Of a stretch of DNA of 64,000 bases, positions 20,964-31,657 are shown in pieces. Each line of letters opens with the position of its first letter. Positions within the stretch are counted from its first letter, which is position 1. The notes below the pieces were generated by a model that saw nothing but the letters and a program-made list of their open reading frames with translations, was not told the origin of the DNA and searched no databases. The position numbers and the translations under genes were made by a program. Origin of the DNA: Rhynchopus euleeides (lineage: Eukaryota > Euglenozoa > Diplonemea > Diplonemida > Diplonemidae); the NCBI GenBank assembly GCA_963210315.1, contig OY723267.1, positions 868,001 to 932,000 of the forward strand, in the 5' to 3' direction.

Positions 20964-23900
20964 TCACGATGTCTTCCGGTGAGCGAGAGGAAGGATGCAA
21001 GTTGTCAGAAGAGTCCGCAACGCCTCGCTCTTATGCAGGTGTGGGTACCTGCAGGTATGGTGGGGGTTTTGTGCAGTGGGCACAACACATGAGCCGCAGC
21101 TTGGAGGAACAGCGCAAGCGCCTGCCCCCACCCCGCACCCCCCCAACACCCTTGTGCCTCGTTGCTCTGACAAGCATACCTGTTGTGCCCGAGAACCAGG
21201 AGGGCATCGCACCACTCGTCGAAGTTCAACACCCCTGTTGACCCGCTGGAGACGTGGAATGTCTGGTCCACCTGTGGGAGGGCCGGAGGGTTTGCGAAAG
21301 AGAAACGGCGACACAGCGACACAAGGTCAGCACCCCAAAGCCCCCCCCCCCCCTCACCACCCCCCCCACCCTGCTCGCTCTCTTCCAGCCTCCAAGCGAG
21401 CTAGCATACCTGCGTGCGGTTGAACTCCGTCCGATGCGCCACCTTCGTCTCGATGCACAGGCGGAGGAACTTCGAGGAGTCCATCTTCCCTCCGTGGCTG
21501 TAGGCGGCGAAGATCTGCCGCAGAGCCCTGTCCATGCCCTCCTCGTCATCCAGCGCCACCTCCTGGTGGCGTGGGGCGGCCTGCTCCCGCGGGACGTGGT
21601 GCACCTGCTGCCGGAGAGGGTGGGTTAGGGTGGGGAGGGGTGGGAAGGTCTCACGGGAGACACAGGGGACACATCCCGCGTGAATCCTTTTGGAGCAGTG
21701 GGGATCGCTCCGAGCACACAGCATTGATGCGATCTCCTCCACCTGCGGAGCCCTGGCACATCCCACACCGCACCTGATGAAGGTGCATTGCGCTGCATAC
21801 CTGAGGCTTCGCAGGGGGTGTGTTGGAGCGTGCAGCAGGCACCTTGAGCCCCATCCTGTCCAGAGTATACTTCAGCGTGTTGATGTCTGTCACAAACAGC
21901 CTGCTGAGCAGCTCCGTGAGCTTCGCCTCCGCGGTGACAAACTTCGAGTCATGCGGCTGCTTGGAGAACGCGACATGCGCTGTCCGCACCATGCAGTCGA
22001 GGAAGAGCGAAATGGGCTTCGCCGCCGGGTCGATCCGATCCAGCCTGCTCGCGAGATACACCTGACAGGCCTCTGTGTGCGACAGGTGCTGGGGCACCAC
22101 CTTGAAATCCATCAGCATCTTCACACACTGCTGCGACGAGATCTCCGCCGGGCGCGACGAGGTGTACGCACCGTGCAGCATAGACAGCCCCTTTTTATGC
22201 GCCATCAGGAGATCCTCCATTCGGCCTTCATACATCGAGGCATGCAGCAGCACGTCTGGCGCACGCAGACCCCGCTGCAGGACATGCTCCAGGAGGAGAC
22301 GATGCAGGGCATCATGCGGCGAGTCGTCCAGCGATGGGTACAGCTTGCAGGCAAGCCCCCTGAAGGCGATCATCAACCCGTCGAAATCGAGGAGCCCCTT
22401 GGCTGCGCCGGTCTCCGCCACAGCCTCGGAGAAGACGCTCTCCACATCCGCCTTCGTCAGCAGCCCGCTGGCATTCTGCCGCCACTCCTTCATGGGGGTG
22501 GAGTGGGCGTAGTGGCGGTGCGTCGCTACACACCCCGCATCCTGCACCAGGCGGACCCACTTCTGCATGGCAAGCCCTTCACACCCCGCCACCCCGCTGT
22601 TGAGACACGCATAGTATAGGTAAATCCGCTGCATCGCATCACGCAGCCGCGCCTTATCCTGCAGCAGCTCCTTCGCCTCCGCCGCCGACATTGCATTGCC
22701 CCTCCCTGACGTCGGCGTGTGGCTCCGCCTGCTGCCTTCCTCCCTCCGCCCCGCCCCGCGATGCGACGACGGCTGCTGCTGCTTCGCAGCAGTCTGCTGC
22801 TGCTGCTGCTGATCACCCTGCACAGCCTGTGACAACCCCCTAGCGAGCTGCTGCGTCAGCACCTGCGTGCCTCCCTGAGGTGGCGCAGCGGCGGCCCCTC
22901 TAGACTGTGTGAAGGGCGGGAGGGGCTCCTCGCTGGGGTAAGCCGCGTCCCTCATCTCAGGGGAGCCGAGCAGGCGCGTCACCTTCTCCGACAGGGGGGC
23001 CGCGTCGCGGAACCCCTGGTGTGCGATGCGGCAGATGGTCTCCGTCAGCTCGTGTGGGGACAGCTCCTGCACCGACTCCGTCACGCGGGGGAGGATGGTG
23101 TGCTGCACCTCCTCCGCTGAGGTGAGGTGTGGGATGACACGCATCGCCTGCAGGCAGCTCTGCAGCTGCATCAGGGTCATGAACTCATAGGGGGATATGA
23201 CAGAGCTGATGCTGCTGGTGTAGGTCTTGAAGAGCTGCATCAGCATCTCGCGGTGGGTGTGCAGCACCTCCGCCACAGGGAAGGAGGAGATCTCGTCGAG
23301 GGCAGGGTCCTCTCTGAGGAGTGCCGGGAGGGTGCGCGAGGCCCAACTCTTCTTCAGACCCCCTTCGATGACATGCTCCACAACTGTCATGTCAATCTCG
23401 TCGTTTGCGGTGCTGCCGTACAGCCTGTGGATGACATCGACGACAACTGTGATGAAGACGTCAACATCCAACTCCGTCGGCATCGCATCGCTGCTGGGGT
23501 GGATCGAGCTCTGCGCGGCGTGCACAATATCCAGGATGACATCGATTGTGATGTGCCCCCTCATCAACTGCCCCGCCTTCAGCAGCTTAAAGAGTGTCGG
23601 GAGCTGCAGGGTGCTCCCCCCTCCGAGACGCACACCCTCTGCGAAGGTGCCCGATAACACCTTGGAGCACCCCAGAGGGATGCCATCGTGCACCAGCGAC
23701 ATCGACTGCACGGCACTCATCTCGAGGAGCTCCATGTCCCTCTCGCGCTCCTTCTCCCGCTCCTGCGCACGCTCTGCCCTCTCGCGCTCCCATGCCAGCT
23801 CGCGCTGGTTGAGCTGCTCAGCCTGTGCAGCATGTGCTGCCTCCTGCCCTGCCAGCTGGTCCTCCAGCTCGGCATGCAGGTGCTCCGCAGCCTGCCGCTG

Positions 23901-25853
23901 CCGCTCCGTCTCATCCCGCTCCGCCAGCATCTCGGCCTTCAGGGCGACTGACTCCGCGTCGTACCTTCTGCGGGCCTCCACAAGCTCCGCCTGCTCCTTC
24001 TCCAGGCGGGCCTGCTGCTCCTGGAGGGACTGCTGCTGTGCGGCGGCTGCCTCCTGCTCCTCCCGGAGGCGCTGCGCCATGTCATCCAGGTCCTCCTGCC
24101 GCCCCTCCAGCTCGCGGCGGAGCCGCTCCAACTCCTCCCGCTCCCGCCCCGCGCGCTCGTCGCATTCCGCCAGGAGCTCCTCACGCTCCTCCTCGAGGCG
24201 GAGGCGCTGCGCGTCCCCCTCCCTGCGCTGCTGCTCCCACAGCTCCTTCAGGCGCTGCTGCTCCTCATCTAGCATGTCTGCCTTTTCCTCAAGCTTCGCC
24301 TTCTCCCGGGCACACTCCTCCTCCAGGCCCCTCTGCAGCGCGGCGTATTCCTCCTCCAGGCGTTGCTTCAGCCGCGCCGCATCTTCATGCCTTGCCTCCT
24401 CCACATCCAGCTCGGCACGGCGCAGCTCCTCCACCTGAGCCTCGAGCCGCCTGTTCGCCTCCACCAGGTCATCTTTCTCCCGGATCACGGAGAGCAGCTC
24501 CTCACGGGCTTCGCCATGCTGCTGCGCCGCAGAGAGATCGCCATCCGTCTTCTCCTCCTCCCACCTCCGCCTCTCCGTCTCGATGGCCCTCCGCACGGTG
24601 TGCTCTATAACAGGGTTGTCCTGCTGCCTCAAGCGTTTGTTGTCCTCAAGGAGGCGATGCCTCTCCTGCTCGAGCGACAGCAGCTGCACGTGGGGTGCCG
24701 CGGAGAGGAACTCCTCGTCTTCGGGGTTGGGCGCGGTGGTCCTCTCCCACCCCCCGCGTGTGGCGCACTGCATCCCATAGAGGTCGAAGTATGGCTCATC
24801 CCCGCTGGGCTTCATACCACCGAACACTACAACGTGTTTTCCATCGATGCATGGGGCGGCATATGCGCTGTGGCGCGGAGGAGGGAGATCCCCATGCTCG
24901 TCAACATCATGCAACCACGTGCATGCTGCGAGGTTGAACACCGAGGTGATGTCCAGAGAGACGTCGTTGGTGTGCGCGGTGCCTCCGTATAGAACCAGGT
25001 ATCCCCCGACCCGGATCAGGTTGTGGAGCATGCGGGGGCAGGCCGGGGTGCCCTGCTGCTTCACCCTGCGCCACTGCCAGGAGGACATGTCGAGGATGTG
25101 CATGTCGTCGAGGAAGGTCCCGTCAGCAGCCTGCCCGCCCCAAATGAGGATGCTGTCACCATTGCCTCCCCGGATGGAGTTTGCGGGGAGGAACACTGCG
25201 GCGTGGTTTGTCCTCCGGGCAGGCTGTGCCCCGTCGCACTGCACCACCCGGTAAACCCCCGCGCTGATATCGAGGTGGTACACTGCGTTCTGCACCTGAG
25301 ACAGCTCATTCTCTCCTCCGAAAATCACGAGGTTGTTCCGCGTGTCGCTGGTGACAGAGTAGCCCCTCGTGAGCCGCGGCAGGGCTCCCGTGAAGTCCCC
25401 CACGCCCCACTGCATATGAGGAGCAGTGCGGAGGATTGAGCAGACCAGACGGTCCCCTTTGAGACTGGGCTGCCCCCTCCAGGTCCTCCCGCCGTGGAGC
25501 CACCAGAATATGAAGACGGTGCTCCCCACAGCCACCGTGACATGCTGCGGCGAGGAGCTTGGGCCAATCCCTTCTGCCTCGTGGCTGAGCCACTGGAGGT
25601 TGACCACATCGTAGGTGAAAAGCTGGTCGGGGTCTGCGTCAAGCCGGCTGGTCGCACACCCGCATATTACCAGCTTGTCATCCCCCACCAGGCATACGCC
25701 TCTGCCCTGCCATTCGGAGGAGCGGCCTGCAACCCAGCGGGACCATGACAGCTCTGCCTTGCCTGCGCATGCGTTTGACCCATCTGGCCCTGCAAGCGCC
25801 CTCGGCGGGGTGCCGAGATGCACTGCGCCATGCTGCGGCGCGCTGGTAGGCAT
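20964..25853 (-). CDS. kelch - coiled-coil - multiple p25alpha(TPPP)-like domain protein
   Basis: Four exons: 25853-21801, 21607-21410, 21271-21180, 21048-20964; 1475 residues. All three donors are CAG/GTATGC (or ACAG/GTATGC), acceptors are C(G/A)CAG or GCAG, and phases join exactly. Residues about 40-385 form a kelch propeller with repeated blade motifs (LVIFGGENE, ILIWGGQAADGTFLDD, LVLYGGTAH, VVVFGGMKPSG). Residues about 391-711 are an unbroken Glu/Arg/Gln coiled coil. The rest contains about five related modules; the clearest, across exons 2-4, reads LRQIFAAYS...MDSSKFLRLCIETKV...VDQTFHVSS...LNFDEWCDALLVLG...RYP. That layout resembles p25alpha/TPPP, which binds tubulin. A cytoskeletal or ciliary scaffold is inferred. 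The N-terminal ATG follows a possible CTCAG acceptor, so an upstream exon is possible. Confidence 0.8.
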
Positions 25854-26202
25854 CACTGAGACACGGCGTCACACCCCTTGCCACGGGTGGGGGGGGGGGG
25901 GGATGTTGTGTAAGCAAAGGGGGGGGGAAGAGGAGAACGGAGAACGGAGAAGGGGTGGGTAGTAGGCACCCCCCTTCCACCCCCCCCACCACACACCCGC
26001 CCCCCCCTCCGCTCTCGCGCAGGCGCACCCCTCCCCCCCTCCCCTTGGAAAATGTAGCGGGGTGTGGGGGGGGGGGGGGGGGGGCTGTCGTCACCCAAGT
26101 GATCCCTGCGGTGGTGGTGGTGTGGGTGTGGGTGGGTTGGGGTGGGAAGGGGAGGTATGGTTTCTTCCAGAGAGCTTTGGGGGTGCCACACACACGCGCG
26201 CG
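25854..26202. other. upstream region of the kelch/p25-like gene
   Basis: G and C homopolymers (near 25889-25901, 25920, 26066-26083) and a (CG)n run just before the TTAA target site at 26203. No exon was recognised. Confidence 0.4.
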
Positions 26203-27576
26203 TTAACCCTTTCTGTCCGGGGGGTATTTTTTCGATTTTTGGGAAAATTCGCCTTCCCAAGTAAATTGTCTTCCACTCCACCTTTTTCAACATTTTTTTT
26301 ATCGGGAACTGCGTTTGCGCAGAACGTTGCATTGTTCCGGTTTTATTCCCGGAAAAAAAATTTCTCATGTGGGCCTCGCCCGAGAAACCAAAAATCGAGG
26401 TGCAAAAAATCCAGAAAAAAAATCAGGGCGGTGTGTGACCGCCCAAAAAATCCGGGTTCTATGGCGTTCTCGAACAGTTCTGCTCCAGCGCAGTTCCCGA
26501 TAAAAAAAATGTTGAAAAAGGTGGAGCGGAAGACAATTTACTTGGGAAGGCAGTGGTTTGCACAAGGCAAATAAATCAACAGGTGCAAAAACACATGTTC
26601 TGAGGGACCTGACTGTGAGCCACCCCAGCGACCCCGTTAGCCCGTTGGGCACCTGGATCGAGGTAGAACACCCTTCCCTGCCCCTCTGGGGCCATGGAGG
26701 ATATCCGCCCGATGACTGACGGCATCAAATCTCCATCAGAGAATTCCACCATATTTCACTGATGGGTAGCTGGAGGCCAAAATCGGGTGGTGCATCGGCA
26801 CAGCCCGTTGGGGCGGATATTCGAGATGCAGAGGTCTGAAAACTGATTTCCCAGATGACATCTGTCGGAAACCTTTCCCTTATCGAAGGAATCGGGCAAA
26901 AAGATGCTCGGGAAAGCTCGATACCTCCCACGCAGGTTCAGGAGGCGGTTTCAAGGGCAAAACCACCGAAAATTCCACCTTGTGGTGCAATTTTGTTACA
27001 GAGCCAAGTTGGTCGGAGTTTCGCTTTTCCGACCAACTCTTGTTGTATTTGAAAGATTCGTCCACCCCGTTTCCACCATAAAAAGAAATCTTGAAAAATT
27101 CGAAATTCAAATAACTTTGCCTGCATAGGCAAAGTGAAAGCCACTGTAGTGGCCATACCTGCCCAAGACCCTCTGATACCCACCCAGCCCCCCCAGCTCT
27201 CGCGCCTGTGATGGGTCGAAATGTGTTCTGTGGGTCTGCATATCGATGTGTTTTTGCGGAGAATAACTCCAGAGCTTTCCACGATCGGGGGCGTCGAGCG
27301 AAATGGGGCACAAGAACACCTGATATGGTTGACTCGTAAATAGGGGTCATGAGGGACTACCCAAACCCGAAAATCTCACCTGAGGGTGCAATTGTCCTCC
27401 GGCAGTACGTTGGACGGATCTCCACCTTTCCCATGAACCCTTGCTGCATTTGAAAGGATTGAGCTCCCCCATTTTACCATACAAAAAAATCCTGAAAAAT
27501 TCGAAGTGCATAATTATTTACTTACGTAAGCAAAGTGCAAAGCCACTGTAGTGGCTTCCCGGACAGAAAGGGTTAA
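26203..27576. mobile_element. piggyBac-like non-autonomous element X (TTAA-flanked)
   Basis: The ends are TTAACCCTTTCTGTCCGG (26203-26220) and its exact complement at 27559-27576. If TTAA is the target duplication, the 14-bp TIR is CCCTTTCTGTCCGG. TTAA plus a CCC-starting TIR is the piggyBac pattern. No transposase frame remains in 1374 bp. A 'gccactgtagtggc' palindrome occurs twice on the right side (near 27139 and 27543), and an independent foldback (26252-26550) lies near the left end. Confidence 0.75.
26252..26550. repeat. foldback with about 60-bp inverted arms inside element X
   Basis: The arms 26252-26311 and 26490-26550 are near-perfect inverted repeats (outermost CCTTCCCAAGTAAATTGTCTT). 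They enclose about 180 bp that is A-rich near the centre. It may be a nested MITE; no clear target duplication is seen. Confidence 0.6.
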
Positions 27577-27590
27577 AACGTTTAAAACGT

Positions 27591-30505
27591 TTAACCCTTT
27601 AAGACCGAAGGCTATTTTGAGCCATTTTGGCCCATTTTTCTCCTTGGACACCAATTTGCTTCAATTTTCGTTTTTCTGCCCGACCCTGGCCGTAAATGAA
27701 CGCGTTTGACTGAAAGATTCCACGATGGCCATTTTTTGTCCCCGAAAAAAATGACTCTTTTTTTGCACGGCCAACAAACAGTGAATTTGAGGGTGAAAAA
27801 ATGGCAGATTTTTGTTTGTGCGCACTATGCAATATATCTGTTCATGGAATTATGTATGTTGCACTGCACGCTGCCAACAGCCTATTGTTTACTGTCACAA
27901 GCAAGATTGTTTGTGTAAAAAAATTTTGTGTGCCGGGGCCAGGGCTGTTCCTAACTGGGGGGCTTGTTCCCCACTTTCAGGATTCTGAACTTTTTTTCTA
28001 AGAATTTTTGTAAGGGGAAAAAAAGTTTTTTTCTAAGAATTTTGTTAGGGGAATTTTTTTCTAAGGTTGTTTCGCAGAGGAGAAAACTTTTTCTAAGTTT
28101 TCCCCAGTCGACAGGGCGCGCACAAGGATGGAAGGGAAGTCTGTCCCCCGTACCGTTCGCCTTGCTGGCCAACTGGAGAGCCAGACGTTCACTACCGTGG
28201 CCTCCGGCGGCTGGGGGGCTCCGCCCCCCAGACCCCCCTGTGGCGTACGTCTCGTACTCAAGCCCTTCGAATCCCATCAGGTCGGGGTCCAACCACTCCA
28301 GTCGCCTCTGAGGACGCAGCCAACTCGCACAGAATCTGTACGCCCACACGAACAGGTGTTCGCTACCGTGGCCTCCGGCGGCTGGGGGGCTCCGCCCCCC
28401 AGACCCCCCATGTAGCGTGTGCCCGTCCATCTATCTCACTTCTCCGGGTACAGTGCAGCGTAGGAGGTCAGCGCCGCATCCATGAAGCGCTTCTTCGAAG
28501 CCTGACTGACATCGGACAGGAGGTCGGGCTTCCCCACCTGGGAGGTACACTTGCCGCGTTCGCGACATGCGTGACACGCGACACGCTACCTGAAACGTGA
28601 GTGTGCCTTGCTAACACGGGCATTTCAACGGTCTGCCGACGACCGTTCCCCAAACCAGTAAACCAGCAGTTTTGGAAAATCGGAGAGATCACCCTACTGC
28701 GCTGAATATGGTGCGCACCACTGCAAAAATCCCCGGGAGCTTTTGGGCTTTCAGACCTGAAGGGGCCAGCAGGTGGGTGGCGTCGGGGAGTGGCAGCTTT
28801 GTAACTGTCCTCCAGCTGCTGGCATGTCCAGCCCTGCGAGAGTGCCAAGGTGTATTGAGTCCCTGCGGAGCACAACCCCCGATGAGAACGAGTGCCAGAT
28901 GATCCTCATTCATTTTCAGCTGTAACGCGCATGAGGGGCACTCTCTGCCGCAAGCATCTCTGGGCATCACTCGAGAGCTGTCACATGATGACGCGGAGAG
29001 AAATCAGAGAAAAAGTCCCGCCTGACGGGCACGCGCCTGGAAACTGTGGGGGGGCGAGCAAAAAATCCCTTGTAAAAATTCTTAGAAAAAACCTGGTTCC
29101 CCGACTCAAAAAACCTGGAAAAAGGGGTCGTTCCCCGCCCAGGCCTGGCCGGGGCTCCCCAAAAAGTCAGCCGAGGATGACGTTATTGGAAAGAACGAGT
29201 CAAATTGCATCGACGAAAAAAAAAGTTCGATCAAAAAGACTGAGTATGAAGCCTCTGAATGGGCACTCCGGTTTTTTGCCTATGTTCAGTACCTAGTTCC
29301 CTTTGAAACCGTGAGAAAACACCCGAAATTGGGCTTTTCGTCAATCACACGCAGGAAGTCTGTCTCAGGCGGCTGCAAGAGCAACTGTTGCGCTTCGCAG
29401 CAGTGCTGAACCAGCGAGAGGTGTTCGTGCGCCTTACCGATACCCTGACACCGCCTTGCCACAACCCCCATTATACCCGACCTTCCGCTTCGGCGGCTGC
29501 TACAGGCCCTTCGGGGTTTTTTCGCTCAATAACCCTCACCTCCACTTCCGCGGACTAGCTCGACGAGTAGCTCTTACGCACACGAGGCGAGGGATAAGGT
29601 GGGAAGAAAGTCTTGCTGACCTAAGGCTGATCCCCTTAGGTTCCATTGATCCTGGCTCACACCTGATGAGGCGCACCAGGGGAGGTTGTAGTGTGTTAGC
29701 GCCGAAACACAGCAAGCACCGGGAGACCACCACGTGGCGTCTGCATCTGACGAGCTTGCTCTGATTTTGCTTCAGGATTGTAGCATCCGGCGACACGTTG
29801 TCGATCATTAAGGTGTTCGTGTAAAGCTGTGACCCTCCAGCACTGTGGAGCTCGCTCTACTACCACGTGATGCCGCCGCCGATAGGCAGTGTCGTCGACC
29901 CTCCCGCGACCAGATGTCGCATAGAGGACGCACCCTTCGGCCCGTAGTGTGACAGACCTATGTGCTGCAACTGCGCACGGAAGAGCGGAAGTCCCTCGAA
30001 TACGTTACCCCGGGTAGATCCAGTTTAGCTTGGCTCGATCTGGGCAGAACTGGGCAAGGCCCAAAGCCGGTCGAAGATATCACCCATACATTTGACAGGC
30101 GAGGAATTGACGATCAGGCACTCCATTGCCTTCAGTTGACACGTGCACCACATCGGGGTGTATCTGGGCGGGTCTTGCTTCCTTAGAAAGGGTCTCGAGT
30201 CCCCTTTACCGGATGGCCAGGGTCGGGCACAAAGACCCCTGGCAAACCTTGTTGGGGTGTGCACAGAAAGCCAGGGGCCCAGAATGCTGTTTTCACCTGA
30301 AAACCCGACCTGGGCCCCGATTCTCCGAGGTGACGGCGGGCCATCGACAGACAGATATCTCGTCGATTTTTGTTGTCTTGAAAAGAACTGTGCAAACCAT
30401 TTTCATGGTGCCCAGGGTTTGCCAAAAAGACAAAAATGGGTCCCAACAAAATGTGAACCCAAAGTGCACAAGCAATATATTGCGCCTTCGGTCTTAAAGG
30501 GTTAA
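27591..30505. mobile_element. piggyBac-like element Y (TTAA-flanked) with nested MITE
   Basis: TTAA (27591-27594) then CCCTTTAAGACCGAAGGC (27595-27612); the right end is the exact 18-bp complement (30484-30501) followed by TTAA (30502-30505). This is the piggyBac pattern, with a TIR related to but different from element X, whose right end lies 14 bp away. A hAT-like MITE (27940-29147) is inserted in it, leaving about 1.7 kb of native sequence. No transposase frame was recognised, so it is non-autonomous or decayed. Confidence 0.75.
27940..29147 (+). mobile_element. hAT-like MITE, copy 2, nested in piggyBac-like element Y
   Basis: 1208 bp, flanked by a perfect 8-bp duplication GCCGGGGC (27932-27939, 29148-29155). 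It starts CAGGGCTGTTCC and ends ...CCCAGGCCTG. It is the same family as 2432-3490 in the opposite orientation and has about 150 bp more in the distal part. Two GC-hairpin repeats lie inside at about 28188-28236 and 28358-28411. Confidence 0.88.
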
Positions 30506-30619
30506 AATGTTTAAAACTCGGTTTCTAACAACACTGGGGGTGGGGGGCAAATCCCATCCGGTTGCCCGTCCCTCTTCACCTTGTCCCCCCCTTCCCATAT
30601 ATAGTAAGCATTTTTCTTT

Positions 30620-31657
30620 CACGGTGGGATCTTGTAAATTTTACATGTATAACTACAAGTACCGTATACGTAAATATTATGGAACGTAAATATTATGGAA
30701 CGGGCCCATTTTTGGCCGGTCCGTTCCATAATATTTACGTTCCATAATATTTACAGGGCCAGTTGGGGACTCGGTGGTGAGGACGGCTTGCGTCAGGAAT
30801 CGCGCGAAAAGTGCACGAGTAGGTCCCGTCAGGGACTCTGTATGCCGTCCGATCACCTGGTCCAAGTCCCCGAGTCGCAGAAAGCCCTGTAAATATTATG
30901 GAACGAAAAAAATCTGGAACGCCAACCCACCAGCGTTCCAAAATATTTACGTTCCATAATATTTACGTTCCATAATATTTACGTTCCAAAATATTTACGT
31001 ATACGGTATATACATGTATTATACATGTATAATACTTGCATGTCAACTATTATACATGTATAATACATGTATATGCCTGAAATATACATGTAAAATACAT
31101 GTATATCAAGTAAAAATACAAGTATAATACTTGCATGTCAACTATTATACTTGTATTTTTACTTGATATACATGTATTTTACATGTATATTTCAGGCATT
31201 TACATGTATTTTACATGTATAATACTTGTCATGCAAGTATTATACATGTAAAATACTTGCATGACAAGTAAAATACTTGCATGCAAGTAAAATACATGCA
31301 TTTTACTTGCATGCAAGTATATTACTTGTCATGCAAGTATTATACATGTATTTTACTTGTCATGCAAGTATTTTACATGTATAATACTTGCATGACAAGT
31401 ATTATACATGTAAAATACATGTAAATGCCTGAAATATACATGTAAAATACATGTATATCAAGTAAAAATACAAGTATAATAGTTGACATGCAAGTATTAT
31501 ACTTGTATTTTTACTTGATATACATGTATTTTACATGTATATTTCAGGCATATCCATGTATTATACATGTATAATAGTTGACATGCAAGTATTATACATG
31601 TATAATACATGTATATACTTGTAGTTATACATGTAAAATTTACAAGATCCCACCGTG
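30620..31657. mobile_element. AT-rich foldback element with perfect 42-bp TIRs
   Basis: The terminal inverted repeats (30620-30661 and 31616-31657) are identical over 42 bp and begin CACGGTGGGATCTTGT. The interior from about 31008 is a dense set of mutually inverted ACATGTA / TACTTGCATG blocks, so almost the whole right half can self-pair. There is no coding capacity. A second inverted-repeat element is nested at 30662-31006. The superfamily is unassigned; the CACGG terminus is shared with the 128-bp element at 45732-45859. Confidence 0.75.
30662..31006. mobile_element. nested 345-bp inverted-repeat element flanked by TA
   Basis: It starts CCGTATACGTAAATATTATG and ends in the inverse CGTATACGG. 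TA dinucleotides on both sides (30660-30661, 31007-31008) fit a Tc1/mariner-type target duplication. The sub-ends are repeated GTAAATATTATGGAAC units in both orientations. There is no coding frame. Confidence 0.55.

Noticed and set aside
22313..24610. Long plus-strand frames of up to 403 codons across 21.7-24.6 kb.
   Set aside because: They are antisense shadows of the coiled-coil gene and consist of Ser/Arg/Cys runs complementary to Glu/Arg/Leu codons.
28468..28875. Frames of 90-160 codons that recur in each hAT-like MITE copy (e.g. near 2738, 28468, 37841).
   Set aside because: They recur because the MITE recurs; frames are broken differently in each copy and show no domain.
30754..30889. 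A CAGGGC...GCCCTG segment resembling a mini hAT element.
   Set aside because: The flanking octamers are inverse complements (AATATTTA / TAAATATT), not direct duplications, so it is part of the surrounding inverted repeat.
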